Positions 32,006-43,069 of a stretch of DNA of 64,000 nt are shown here, piece by piece. The notes beneath the pieces are model-generated. The model worked only from the letters and a program-made list of their open reading frames with translations, was not told the DNA's origin and ran no database searches. The stretch comes from Paramyrothecium sp. XJ0827 (Eukaryota > Ascomycota > Sordariomycetes > Hypocreales > Stachybotryaceae). Numbering within the stretch: the stretch's first letter is position 1; the number at the start of each line of letters is the position of its first letter. The stretch is from NCBI GenBank assembly GCA_020881915.1, contig JAJFPB010000003.1, positions 1,054,001 through 1,118,000 of the forward strand, given 5' to 3'. Made by a program: the position numbers and the translations under genes.

Positions 32006-33636
32006 TTATAGGAAAGCTGTGCTATTGTTCTCTAGCAAAGCCCCAGCGATCATCACAAGAGAACCCAGTTCTCCGGCGGTGGCACTCCACTCCTCCTGTT
32101 TCGCGAGGCCAGACTGGATTCCTGCAGCGTCTTGTTGGAGCTTCATCAATTGTCCCGTATCCGAGAGACCGTATATTGTGCGCTCCTCATAACATACCTT
32201 GAATTCGGCTTGCCATTCCTCCATTTTTCGTGCACCCCAAAGTATCGCGTTACTCGCTAGAGGCATGATGGCGAAACCGCTCATAGGGACGCAGGCGATG
32301 GCGGCCGAAATGTCTGCTGTCATGTTGAGAACGCGAAGCACTAGGACTGTGCTGTGCTGTGTTAGTATAAGGACAAACGTGGGACATGTTTCCTCACCGT
32401 CGCATTGACTCATTGAAAATCCAATCTCGCCACGCCAATGTGGCATCGTTGTGAAATGTTGCCATGTGGTTGTTCCCAATCGACGCGACGAGGGCCCTAG
32501 AAACAACCTTTTCGATTGCATTAGAAAGCTATGCTGATGAAGGTTCCGTCGCCTTACATTGACTGTTATGAGTAGAGGCACATCCAAATCCCTGTCTTTG
32601 GACTGATCAGACAGACGTAGCAAGCAATAGACAAGTAGTGCTTGCAAAGCAGCCAGTAGCTCCCAACGATCCCAATTTGTGTACTAGTCGAATGTTATTG
32701 GTGAGCTGAGATTGGCAACGGGAAGCCTAACCTCTGCTAAGAGTCTCTCTTGCTCAAGTCTGATGACTTTCCACACAAAGCTCCTGTTGGCTTCTGCTTG
32801 AGCTTTGAACATGTGCATCAGGCTCACACAGTTGACCAAGGCCTGCTTGACCGAGTTAGCGTTTGAAATGGACACCGTCACTGTCTGTCCGCGGGCGAGG
32901 CCTCCTCGAGATGATACTAACCTGCTGCCGAGGTCCTTGGCCCTTTTCGGCCCATGAATATAGTAACGGGCTCACAAATGGTGGAAATGTTTCTTTTCTT
33001 AACAGCATAATCGGGTATGATCCCAATATCTGCCGCAGTAGTGGCACCAGGATCTGGCCCCGTCCCGTTGAGACCCGGAGGCTGAATGGAGCGGAGATAG
33101 CTGGGTCTGGCCCTGGCAAGATAGAGGATGTGTTGAATAAATCAAGAGGCATTGAGATGTCATAACCATAGACCTGTCCGGAAAAATTGTGACTTTCTGG
33201 TTGGTCGGATTCAAATACCCAGTCGGCAGGCTCTAGTACTGAATCGCCTGATGCCAAATAGGGGTCGGTAAGAAGGCCAAAGGAATCTGATGATATGTCC
33301 TCGGCTGAAGAGTCACTGCCTACGTGCTCGGCGCCATCGTGCTCACAATGAAACCCACGTTCCCTGCACCTAATGCAGCATGGCGGGCCTGTGCGAGGCC
33401 AAGTGCAGCGGGTTTTTGCGCGGACACATCTAACGCAAGACTTCTTACGCGGGATGTTAGGCTGGCTCAGTTTGCTGCGGCAGTAGTAGCCGTGTCTCTT
33501 CCGTGTCGACTCTGTCCGATTAGTACGCAGGGTCTGGTGGAGATTGGACGGCCTCACCGGCGGCGAATGATTTGTTGCACAGGGTGCAGCGATAAATTGG
33601 ATCGCGGCCTGATCTACTTGTGTCCTTTTCACGCAT
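32006..33636 (-). CDS. C2HC + Zn2Cys6 double-finger transcription factor, 6 exons
   Basis: The minus-strand exons are 33558-33636, 32922-33511, 32732-32842, 32558-32683, 32398-32507 and 32006-32351, giving 453 residues. All five introns have GT...AG ends, most with clear branch points (TACTAAT, CGCTAAC, TACTAAC). The first exon is only 79 bases and ends inside the first finger, so a plain open-frame scan misses the start. Finger 1 is C17-x2-C20-x12-H33-x3-C37 (YRCTLCNKSF...KRHGYYC). Finger 2 is the Zn2Cys6 cluster C52, C55, C62, C72, C75, C82. This pairing is a known fungal regulator class. The regulatory domain shows its usual blocks: MFKAQAEANRSFVWKVI, LLAALQALLVYCLL, WRDWIFNESMRRT and SNAILWGARKMEEWQ. 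An 18-bp palindrome with CGG-N4-CCG lies 63 bases upstream, suggesting autoregulation. The SDR gene upstream on the same strand is a possible target. Confidence 0.88.
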
Positions 33637-33698
33637 TGTTGAAGTGTCCAGTTTGCTTCACTTTCACTTTGCGATGCCCGGCTCGCTTTAACTAGGTC

Positions 33699-33716
33699 TT
33701 CACGGAATTCCGTGAA
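33699..33716. promoter_or_regulatory. 18-bp perfect palindrome with CGG-N4-CCG
   Basis: TTCACGGAATTCCGTGAA equals its own reverse complement. It lies 63 bases upstream of the regulator ATG and holds an inverted CGG/CCG pair with a 4-base spacer, the classic layout of a Zn2Cys6 dimer site. Autoregulation by the factor it precedes is inferred. The rest of 33637-34181 holds no gene. Confidence 0.55.
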
Positions 33717-34181
33717 ATGAGTGTCAGCAAGTGGACCACCCCCCCCTGAATTTGCGTCATCTGTACTATGGAAGCCTTTGACTAACCCGAATGACCCTGG
33801 ATCTCAAACAGCCCTGGGTACATTGAGGTTCAGAATAATCGCCAGTCCCGCCAGGAGGTAGGTCGGCGAGATTGATTCCTGGTCTAATGCCTTAATATTG
33901 ATGTACGTCCCACTGTATCTGCGATGCATGCACTGGTGCAGCTTGTGCAAGCGTGGACCCATGGTACGGCGCTTGTCAATGAGTCCAGCCTTCATCTTGT
34001 CCTCGATTGAATTGAAGGAAATTCAGACGAATCCAACATCACAATATTTCATAGTAGTTGCTTATGAGTAAGCTGGAGTTCATGAAGGCGGATGCCATTG
34101 TAAGAAGCACAGAAGGTTGTTATTGTATATCTGCTTTCATGGCCACCTACTCAGCTCGTGGCATGCACCGAATCATTCATC

Positions 34182-35082
34182 TCACATGAGTCCACCGCTG
34201 ACGGAAATCCATTCGGCCGTGATCCACCGACTCTTTTCCGACGCCAGTAGAAGCACCGCGTCGGCCAAATCTTCGGGCGTCCCAAGACGTGCTTCGGCAC
34301 GCGTTGCTGCAATGATAGCGGTTTGCACGGGCGATGGGCCACCGTCGGAAGATGCCAGGAGAGGCTTTGACATGTCTGTTGGTACTAAGCCCGGTGCAAG
34401 CGTGTTGATGGTGATTCCACGATTGAGGCCAAGCTACCAACGGTCAGTAACTGAGATGAGCCGGGTCATATCTTTTCCCTACCTCGCCGGCCCACGCCAC
34501 TGCGATGCAATCCTGAGCGGCTTTTGCCGCGACATACACCGGAGCACCGTAAGGACCTTGCTTTGTGGCGGTGGAACCAATGTTGATAATGCGACCTCCG
34601 CGCGGCATGTTTCCCACGCCAAGGGCAGCTTGAATCATGTATATAGTGCCAAATGCGATCACACCAAATTCATGCTGGAGCTGCTCTGGCGTCACCTCGC
34701 CCAGAGATTTAGGATAGCCTGCTGCCGCATTGTTGACTTGAAACGTGTCAGTTCGTATCAGGGGGCAATGAGATCTGGAATTACCGAGGATGTCAAGATG
34801 AGGGGCATTGAATGCCGCCAGCATCTCTTTGACCATTCTAGGAGCCGCCTCTGGGTCCTGGATAGCACCCTGAACCACGGTTGTCTTTGTCCCGTATTCC
34901 TTGGCGAGATCCTCTGCCACCTTTTCTGCCCTTGCCCTCGTCTCTTTGGATGCGTGGTGGATTGCAACATGTGCACCATTGCGAGCCAAGGCCCGGGCAA
35001 TGGCAGCACCAATGCCGTTTTCTCTTCCTGAGCCAGTCACCAGGGCAACTTTGCCAGCAAGAGAGAATGAGTCGGCCGACAT
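34182..35082 (-). CDS. Classical short-chain dehydrogenase/reductase, 3 exons
   Basis: The minus-strand exons are 34785-35082, 34483-34736 and 34182-34433, giving 267 residues. The introns are GTAATT...TCAAG and GTAGGG...GGTAG. Splicing restores DILVNNAAAG and the later block NRGITINTLAPGLVPTDM. The coenzyme motif is TGSGRENGIG (16-25). The catalytic Ser154, Tyr167 and Lys171 (YVAAK) are all present, but the usual Asn in the alpha-4 helix is replaced in FGVIAFGTIY. The protein resembles 3-oxoacyl-[acyl-carrier-protein] reductase-like SDRs that act on small carbonyl compounds; the true substrate cannot be read from the sequence. A TATA box (35179-35186) and CACGGAA-type sites lie upstream. The gene sits in a minus-strand run with the double-finger regulator, a GNAT enzyme and a peptidase. 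Confidence 0.9.
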
Positions 35083-35178
35083 TTTGAAAAAGGTTGAGTG
35101 ATTGAAGAGAATTGAGTGATTGCTGAATATGATGGGGAACTGGAGTATTGTCCAAAAAATTAGGCGAAGCCAGGACGA

Positions 35179-35186
35179 CTTTTATA
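35179..35186 (-). promoter_or_regulatory. TATA box of the SDR gene
   Basis: Minus-strand TATAAAAG about 97 bases upstream of the ATG at 35082. Confidence 0.6.
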
Positions 35187-35299
35187 TTACATGCCGCTAC
35201 TCCTGCGTCTTGAGTAGCATCAATTACTGATTTCTCAGCAGAATTCTCGAAATGATCGTGTGGGCAACCATCATCCTGGCTCTTTGTCGAGCCCGTTCA

Positions 35300-35526
35300 G
35301 AAATTCCGAAATTTATGTTGTGATTGTCTCTGACTATGTCGGGGATCAGACCATTTGCGACTATTAACGGAATTTCGTGTAGGATTCAACCCATGCACGG
35401 GAAAATTGTAAAGGCCACGAAACACGGGCACATTTCCTCAAACAATGGCGCCATAGTTCGGCCATGGAATTGTAAGAACACGTACATGCTTTCCTCGCAC
35501 AGAAAAAACCAATCACGGAAATGTGA
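35300..35526. promoter_or_regulatory. Cluster of CACGGAA/TTCCG sites upstream of the SDR gene
   Basis: Three imperfect copies of the palindrome found in the regulator promoter lie here: GAAATTCCGAAATTT at 35300-35314, AACGGAATTTCGTG at 35366-35379 (12 of 14 positions match the regulator palindrome core) and TCACGGAAATGTGA at 35513-35526. They lie 218-444 bases upstream of the SDR start. Binding by the double-finger factor is inferred. The remaining sequence to 35988 holds no gene. Confidence 0.4.
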
Positions 35527-35988
35527 AAATATCAAGTCAGTTTTGGCAATGGTTGGATGCTGTATTTACTTGTCTTCGATGGGACACTGAAGTAGGCGGC
35601 CTCATTCAGGGACTGGATAAGCAGGTTCGGCAGCCTAGCCTGAAATGCCATACATCCCTGTGATTCTTGGGTTCAGTTTTCTCCGGCTTGTGGTTGGACG
35701 TCTAAAAGGGCCATGCGGAAAGCTCGTGAATTGATCGGCAGAGAGCCGGGCGATACTGAATCCTCGGTAGACTCTACTGGATCCTAAGCATTTCGCCTAG
35801 TGGTTCTTGCCTGGGCCTATAGTTTATCTACCATTACTGTTAGAATGTCTACATCATTACTCAATTGCTTGTGTCACTCTCAAGAGCCTGCATAGCTAGA
35901 ATTAAGCATTGAAAATGATACGATAGCCGAATTTTGCGATTTAGATTGCGTAGAGAGTATGAGTACGTGCAAACACCATCCTGATCGC

Positions 35989-36675
35989 TCACAACAACTT
36001 CTCCAAGATGCGGTATTCCGTAGGACCGGCTAGCAGCGGCGCGAGCTCTGGCCAATCGTCCCCGAATTTGCCAAGCCTTATTAACTCGTAACCCATACGT
36101 TTATACCACTCAAACAGCCTTGCCTTGAAGGCATGGTGGAACGTGGTTGGAACAAGGATCTCGAGCTGAACAGCACTGCATCCGATTGCCCGGCAGTGGT
36201 CCTCTGCGAACTGCGCCATCCGCCTACCGGTCCCTCCGCCGCGGTGCGCAGGGTCCAGTGCCAGCATGCCGAACTCGCCTAGTCTGTCCGAGGTGCGCTT
36301 AATGCATACGCAACCGACAATGTTGCTTGCTGTGATACGAGACTCAGCGTTGGAGAGGTGTGACTGCGACTCTCCGTCCTCAAGGTAGGCAAGGGCTAGC
36401 TGCCCATCTCGAATCAACGTGGCTATTTCGGAGCTTTTAGTGCGTTGGTAGCCGGGCACAAAAAGGTCTGACTCGGTCTCGTGGTAGACCGCATTGACAA
36501 TATCTCTAGTTGCGACAACGAGACTCTCATCGTCCGCGACAGGAGGAGGAGGGATGCAAATTTGAATTGCCGTTGAGGGCGCTGGCTGCGGTGTGGTTGC
36601 ATTGGTTGGCGTTACCGTTGACGCTGGCACCGCAATTTTGGAAACGAGCTCTCTTGTACCTTGGAATTCTTCCAT
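35989..36675 (-). CDS. GNAT-family N-acetyltransferase
   Basis: This is a single exon of 228 residues. I chose the ATG at 36675 because the longer open frame begins only from a TTG. The N-terminal 45 residues are low-complexity (Thr/Pro/Ala). The acetyl-CoA binding motif A is clear: FGMLALDPAHRGGGTGRRMA, in the R/Q-x-x-G-x-G/A pattern. Motif B follows with AVQLEILVPTTF and the family-typical WYKRMGYELI near the end. These enzymes transfer an acetyl group from acetyl-CoA to an amine. The substrate is unknown. The gene is 3'-proximal to the SDR promoter and on the same strand as the neighbouring SDR and peptidase genes. Confidence 0.85.
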   Translation of the reverse strand: MEEFQGTRELVSKIAVPASTVTPTNATTPQPAPSTAIQICIPPPPVADDESLVVATRDIVNAVYHETESDLFVPGYQRTKSSEIATLIRDGQLALAYLEDGESQSHLSNAESRITASNIVGCVCIKRTSDRLGEFGMLALDPAHRGGGTGRRMAQFAEDHCRAIGCSAVQLEILVPTTFHHAFKARLFEWYKRMGYELIRLGKFGDDWPELAPLLAGPTEYRILEKLL

Positions 36676-37224
36676 GTCTGCTGTCCGAGGTTGCTGGGTC
36701 AAGGTGAAGACAGATGCGGAGAGTTAACACGTGGAATGACAATCCACAGAAAAATGTGTCATAGCCAACATGTCATCCTCTAGCCCCGGTAACTAAATTA
36801 GCTTTTCGATTTCGCTGAACCAGCTTCTCACAGAGACGACCCAGACCCAATCTGAAATATCTCTTGATGATACATCAATAAAATGAAATTACACTGAACG
36901 TGGATTGACATCATGGAGTCCTAGGCCTGTTATTCGTAGAAGCCCAGTGAACATGACGCTGGTGGTCTGGGCTGAACAGCGAAATAGCCAGCCTATCAGA
37001 TTCGGTATGGTTGCTCCATTCCCAATGATCCAGAGTGACACAAAATGCGTGCCTCGTACTTACACAATAAGATCATTTTTGTTCAGCTTTCGAAATTCCT
37101 TGCTATTGACAGCAAACTAACGATAGCTAGACAATCAAAACTTTTGGCTTTCATCGCAACGTGTTTGGCTGCGCCAGAACCAAGACCACCATAGCTTCAG
37201 CGATTTGTGGCTGGTAAAATCTGC
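36676..37224. other. Intergenic region
   Basis: This is the promoter side of the GNAT gene and the 3' side of the peptidase gene. AT-rich, no gene seen. Confidence 0.6.
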
Positions 37225-38754
37225 TCAGGTTTGATAGGTTGTTCCGTCCTTTGGAAGCTTTCCTGTGGCGAGATAAGTGTCAATTGCCTCCCTGGTTTCA
37301 CCCAAGAAATAATGACTGATATGTCCAGGACCATTTCTTGTAATGCTCACTGCCCGAGGCAACTGCTGCCTGAGACCATCGGCCCAGACAATACTACTAT
37401 AAGGGTCGTAAACTGAGTTTACCAGCAAGATGGGTGGTGCTCTCGAGACGCGACTGGGTAGTGCACCTTGCCCATTTGTCACCGGAGCGGGCCAACCGAG
37501 ACAAGCGCTCTGATAGTAGTACATCTGACCCGCACCGGCCGTTTGTGGCGCGAATGTTCGGACAGCCCGCAATCTTTGCGTAATGTCGGTCACTGATCGG
37601 GCCCGGTGGCGCCAGTCCTGACACCCGATGGCGAGGTATACGTATTCGGACCCCAGAAAGCCAACGGAAGTCTCGTCGGTAACCAGTGGCGACGAAAGCC
37701 CGGTTGCGTTGCCCTCAAGTGCTTCAGCAATGTAACCACCAAGTGCCACCCAGCCAGGACCTAAAGGCACATCATAGAAACTCAGAGGGAATTGGACATT
37801 ATATCGAATGTCCTCGCCCGTCACGTTTGACCGGCATGTCCCATTGCAACCAGGAGCGGGAATCGCCCGCGCGTCAGCGCGCGAAAGTAGCGTGTCAAAA
37901 GCTTTCTTGGTGTTGTTTCCATGAAGCGCACAGGTGGAATTCTTATCGCACCATTCGAAGAATTGGTTGAGGGTTGCCTCATACGTGGTGGCCTCGGTAA
38001 ACAGGGTCGATACCTCAGATTGAGAATGATCAATCAAGCCATCGAGGGCCACGCGGCCGACTCTCTCTGGAAACAAGGAGGTGTAAGTTGAGCCGATGAG
38101 CGCACCATAAGACAATCCAAAGTAGTTGAACTTGTCCGCACCAAGCGCATCGCGCACGACGTCATGATCTTTCGCAACATGAATGCTGTCCAAGTGGTTT
38201 AAGAGGGGGCCGGTGAGCTTGGCGCAGCTCTCGCCGCGCCGGCGATTGCGCTCCTTGAGGGCATCAAAACCACGGCTATCATTGACAAACGTTGGGACTC
38301 GTTCATTCCATGTCTTTGGGTCACATTTGATGGGTGAGCTAAGACCTGTACCACGAGGGTCGACACCGATAATGACATATTCCTGTCGGACATCTTCTGA
38401 GAAGCCGAGTTGGGGGAGCAAGGCGACGCCCGCTAGATACGAGCTCGCGGGGACGCCTGGCCCACCCGGATTCAAGAAAAGGAAGCCCTGCGTGGCATTT
38501 CCGGTGGAATTGAGCTTTGTCAGGAAGAGAGAAACCGTCTCATTGCCGTGTGCAGCCGTTGAGTTGCCATTCTTGTAAGCAAGCGGCACGTCGAAGGTAC
38601 CGCAGTCGAGGCCTAAAAGTTGAGTCGCAGTGCATGGAGACCAGGATATTGTCGACGAAGAATTGTCAGATTCTTGAGCTGCAACAGTTGTTGCAAATCG
38701 GAGTGCTAGCAAAAGGAATGAGACGAAAGCACAATTCCCGAAGATGGGGGACAT
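37225..38754 (-). CDS. Secreted S33 tripeptidyl aminopeptidase-like alpha/beta hydrolase
   Basis: This is a single exon of 509 residues. The ATG at 38754 starts a good signal peptide (CAFVSFLLLALRFATTVAA); the longer frame upstream begins only from a GTG. The oxyanion motif LNPGGPGVPAS, the nucleophile elbow GLSYGALIG with Ser215, the acid region VNSVYDPYSS and the His motif GPGHISHYF near the C terminus form the complete catalytic set of the TAP-like S33 peptidases. Many N-x-S/T sites fit an extracellular glycoprotein. The family removes amino-terminal residues or tripeptides and helps use external protein. It lies at the upstream end of the minus-strand run that includes the regulator and SDR. 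Whether it belongs to the same regulon cannot be read here. Confidence 0.9.
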   Translation of the reverse strand: MSPIFGNCAFVSFLLLALRFATTVAAQESDNSSSTISWSPCTATQLLGLDCGTFDVPLAYKNGNSTAAHGNETVSLFLTKLNSTGNATQGFLFLNPGGPGVPASSYLAGVALLPQLGFSEDVRQEYVIIGVDPRGTGLSSPIKCDPKTWNERVPTFVNDSRGFDALKERNRRRGESCAKLTGPLLNHLDSIHVAKDHDVVRDALGADKFNYFGLSYGALIGSTYTSLFPERVGRVALDGLIDHSQSEVSTLFTEATTYEATLNQFFEWCDKNSTCALHGNNTKKAFDTLLSRADARAIPAPGCNGTCRSNVTGEDIRYNVQFPLSFYDVPLGPGWVALGGYIAEALEGNATGLSSPLVTDETSVGFLGSEYVYLAIGCQDWRHRARSVTDITQRLRAVRTFAPQTAGAGQMYYYQSACLGWPAPVTNGQGALPSRVSRAPPILLVNSVYDPYSSIVWADGLRQQLPRAVSITRNGPGHISHYFLGETREAIDTYLATGKLPKDGTTYQT

Positions 38755-40128
38755 TTTCGTGTTCTGCCAAGGGTCTTGATAGTCTTGAGTAGGGTTGATG
38801 CGAATATCTCGAACATAGAAGACGAACAAGTGGGAGAGTGAGCGAGGACATCCTTTCACACTGCTGCGACGAGTGAACCCCTCTCATTCTCATATAAGAT
38901 TACCGTGAACGCCTCAAGAATGTAAGTTAAGGACGGATCGGAAAGCCCGAGGTTCGTCTAACATTACCATCGCTTCGCCCAACCAGATGGTCGGAATGCT
39001 AGTAGAGCTTAACCGTTTTCGCCAAGCCAGCGCCAGAACGTTGAGCTAAAGTTTATCTATGCTTCGCTAGCCACCTCAATAAAAACCCAATTGAGCCAGC
39101 CTCGCATGTCTAGACCTCCATCGAAATTTCCTATTCGTCCTCTGCTTCTGTAGCATGGAGTGTCAAGCGGAAAAGTCGGCAACGGTCGCTGCATCGTCCA
39201 GAGCTGCGTCTGTAGATTTGAGTTTAAACATGGTCACAAGCCAGGGAATAGCTTCTTTACCATCACACTGAGAAGGAGCACAACGCCAATTACCTCATGG
39301 GAATCCATCTACTTTCTCCCTTTAGGTAATAACAAGTAGGCTAGCACTTTTGGGCTTTGTAAGCCATCCTGTGCGTTACGTTATGCTTGTATTAAGATAC
39401 CTAATTGATGAAATCGTCTAGTACACGATTGGAACGACCTCCACCCAGATACGTGGACAGATTACAGCTATGAGCGAATCAGGTAAACCTTGCTTATGGA
39501 ATAGCTGTTGACCAAGAGACCTAGCTGTAAATGTGAGTTACAAGAGGTTTACAGTCGTTGGGGATGCAGGCAAATCTAGCTATGATAAATTATACTAGTA
39601 GACCTATGCTACTTATTGAAGCAGAGACAGCTGCATGTTTACTAACAAGGGCCAACTGGTGTTATAGTGCTCATGTGTATCGGATATGATTTCCTGTCCT
39701 CAACCTTGTTGGATTTCTCCTCCCCATCTTTTTTTACTTCTTTCTTCTTTTATGTACTTGTTGTGCACCGGCAGACTGCTCGCTTAACCACCCGGGACCG
39801 AGTGATGATCTTGAGGCGCGGAGTTCAGCTGCAGGGCGCTAGGGCTTGGGCAAAGGACAGTCCAATCAGACACACAGTCTGGTGTGCAGTTCTCGGTGGA
39901 TTCATGCCCTGCTGCCCAGGCATATTGTGAGGCTGGCAAAATGGGGGCTGTGTTGCATCCAGCTTCTGCTGCGCCACTTGGTTCATCCTACTTTAGATTT
40001 ACCAGCACATTCATTTGACACCTATCATTTCTGGTGACCCTTGATATCTTTTATCAAAGCCCTCCCGTAAATTTCTGCGAGATTTTGTACAACAGTATTT
40101 TGCAAGGCAGCCTCGAGTCCAAAAGGAG
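38755..40128. other. Divergent intergenic region
   Basis: About 1.4 kb between the leftward peptidase and rightward CorA-like genes. AT-rich; the open frame at 39667-39930 has no family resemblance. I see no repeat family or gene. Confidence 0.55.
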
Positions 40129-42010
40129 ATGGACGACTACGCTTTCGAGCATGCTCTCAAGCGCTGCAAGACGATCAGCGAAAAAACGAGTTATTTGGAA
40201 ATTTTCACGTATTCGGTATGGAAATATCTTAGGAGGGTTTAGTACTCACTAAATAGGTGGACGATTAGGATCCGAGCCTTAATACTGTTGATCACCAGCC
40301 TCTGATTCTGGACGGGTTCGAGAACTTCATACATCGACAAGTGAGTAAATGCAGGATAGCGGCAACTTGAAGCATAGATAGATTTCATATATATCCTTCA
40401 CAGGGAACCTTTTCGCCCATCACTTTGCCTGATAATGTCCACCCTACAGCCGGGATTCGACTGATGTGTGTATGATGTCCCGGAGGCTCGTTTAAGGCAG
40501 CGACTGACAAATATAGCCTTCAGGAAAACGCCCAACATCCCGAAACATTCGCCCCTGGAACAATAAGCTTGAAAGCTGAAGAATATTCTGCGATGACAGC
40601 AGCGCTATTTCTGCCTCAGATGGCGCTCGAAACCTCGGGTACTGTCGGCCCCATGTTCTGGAGCAACCTGGACTCCGATGACGATGGAAACCAATATTTA
40701 CGTCTGCAGTTTCTATTGACAGAGATTTTTTCTATCCTTGTACTAACTGTTGAATAGAGATTATCTTTCGGAAAAGCGACGTTCGGAAGAAGGGCAAAAC
40801 GAGAGGTTGGATGCTGATCTTGAGCCACAGTTTTAGCACAGGTATCACGGCTGGTTTTTGCAAGGGCACTCCTTCATCCGACATCACGGTATCAATAACG
40901 CAAATCAAAGCTTGTATTTCCGAAGTAGGCCATGCGATGCTTCTACCAACTATTATCTTCAGCCACGAATCATCAGGGCTCTCAGATGTGAGACAACGAG
41001 ATGCCCGTGAATGGCTCCGGAGGCTTGAAAATGCTGTCTTGATGGGCTATGATTCGTTTGATGGCGATGGCTATGGCAGCGACGGCGTTATAGACCTTGA
41101 TCTTGTTAACCGAGATCTGGTTGAGTGCCAGGCACAGGTACTATGGAAACGGCCAGCTGCTTACATATCGATCATAGACTCCATGAAGGAAGCGGCGGAG
41201 CTATTCATGCAGAAAACACCCAAAAGCCGGGAAAACAAATCTGTTGAGAGATTCCAGAGCCGAATGATATCAAGACTGGAGCTCTACAGGAAAAAATGGG
41301 CTGGGATAGAGTTGTATGCCGATACAACAATGCAGAGGCTGGAGATTCAAAGAAGCGCTGTAAGTATCGACCTTCGTTCGAAGCGATCAGAAAGGCTCAT
41401 CACAGTGAGATAGCTTTACAACGTGATTGCGCAGAAGGAGAGCCGATTAAACTTGCAGATAGCTTCCGATCAGAAGAAACTGGCTCACACGAGCAAGCGG
41501 GAGTCGGAAGCAATGAAAGGCATATCACTGCTGGGTACCATATTTCTTCCAGGAGCTTTCTTGGCCGTGAGATACACCGCCCTGACCTTCTTCAGTCTCA
41601 AACTGTACTAATACGCAGAGCTTACCTAGTCAATCTTTTCAACGACATTCTTCGACTTCAAGGATGCTCCGAACATGGCCTCAGTTGTATCCCCAAGATT
41701 TTGGCTGTACTGGGCCATCGCTATTCCCTTTACTGCGTTTACAATCGCAATTTACATGCTATGGGAGAAGAGAAGGATGAGTTTATACCGAATCGAGGAC
41801 GGAGAACTGGAAAAGGAATTGGAGAAAATGGAAGCGGAAATCCTGGCTTCCATGCGCAAACGTACCATGTCCAAGGCGACTGCTTGGGTTGCGAGAAACG
41901 AAAGGAAGAAGAATCTGGCAGCTGATGAGGAAAATGACTACGGGGCTTTTAAGGAGCCTACGGTAACCGTGAAGGCAAAAACCTGGGCTACGACTTCAAG
42001 AATGGTTTGA
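40129..42010 (+). CDS. Fungal CorA-like transporter-type protein, 7 exons
   Basis: The exons are 40129-40215, 40269-40340, 40404-40465, 40517-40701, 40758-41359, 41414-41566 and 41630-42010. They sum to 1542 bases and 513 residues with no stop. The join at 40465/40517 gives GIRLILQENAQHPETF, typical of this fungal CorA-like family. Later blocks are FRKSDVRKKGKTRGWMLI, REWLRRLENA and DLVECQAQVLWKRP. Near the C terminus GISLLGTIFLPGAFLA and RFWLYWAIAIPFTAFTIAIY form two membrane helices, as in CorA magnesium channels. The canonical GMN motif between the helices is not evident, so metal transport is uncertain. Donor GTCTGC at 40702 is weak but is paired with a perfect TACTAAC branch point. The highly basic/acidic C-terminal tail is cytosolic in the CorA topology. 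Confidence 0.8.
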
Positions 42011-43069
42011 TAACATAGCACGATTTCAGCTGTGTGATGGTGTTGCTGACTGCATGACTGGTTGGCCGGCTGCCTGTCTCATGGCCAAGGCGAATCTCGT
42101 GTCACCACATGCGATTTGCATATGTTGTCCAAGCCAATATCAAGGCTTCTTCAGAGTGAAACAGGAAAGGATTAATGCATGAGAGTAATACCTACCATGG
42201 AAGGCTGTCTTTCATCTCACGATGAGTTCTTTGCATCGCCGCTAAGTTCCTTTACTGTGTCTTAGCTTTTGACTCTGTAAATTATTTCACTTCTGTAGAC
42301 AAGTACATCTTTGTAGAGAATTATCTAATGTATTAATCCCAACCCCTTAGGACTTCTTTATCGCAGTCGATATAGATAATATTGTGTTCGTTATTAGAGC
42401 CATCGTAGGAGCTTTTATGAGGGACTACATCGCTAAAACAATTTGCTAGGGGGTGGAGGTGGCGGCTGCATATGGAAGAAGGCCAACGACGGCTTAAAAA
42501 GATTTAATAGAGATCTGTTTTGCCGCATTCGGCATTGTGGTCATTTGTATTCAAGACGTCTGGACCAAGATCTAGGCACAAAGCAGATGAGCTAAAATTT
42601 GGGAACCTTTTCTCCTTCTCGCGAGACACCAGTAGGATTGAGGCAAGTCGAACAGCACGAGCATAATGTTGAGGAATACGACAGTTACCCTTATCGCCTT
42701 GCTCTGCTCACTTACAGATGTTGATGTTTGCAGCCAGCTGCGCACTAATTGACCGGGCCTCAATCTCCTTGATTGTCGCCAAATGCTTCTCAAGTTGTTT
42801 GCTGCCCTCCTTGGATAGTTCATTTCGGGGGTCCCCGTGTTGGGGTTAGCCTTGATCGTCCTGTCCCACTCAATTTGCTGCCAATGCGATTGTCTCCAAG
42901 ACTCTTTGTTAGTCCCCGTTAACCAGATGACCTTCTTGACATTGTTCCTCAAGTAATCCGAGGCTCTGGTGTGCGCGTAGACGAGGCGGTAGTCCCTGAC
43001 AACCTTGTGGACCGCTCCAATGTTACGCACCAGGCGATCTGTGCTGATCCTCTTCTGAGCGCCAACGAC
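42011..43069. other. Intergenic region with possible upstream part of the relic
   Basis: No intact gene. The minus-strand open frame at 42572-43225 overlaps the coding-like plus strand of the relic and lacks an ATG start. Upstream parts of the decayed GH18-type gene may extend into 42700-43069 but I could not align them. Confidence 0.45.

Noticed and set aside
26272..40128. Secondary-metabolite gene cluster around the double-finger regulator
   Set aside because: A regulator, SDR, GNAT and peptidase lie together, but no polyketide synthase, peptide synthetase, terpene cyclase or similar backbone enzyme is present in the window.
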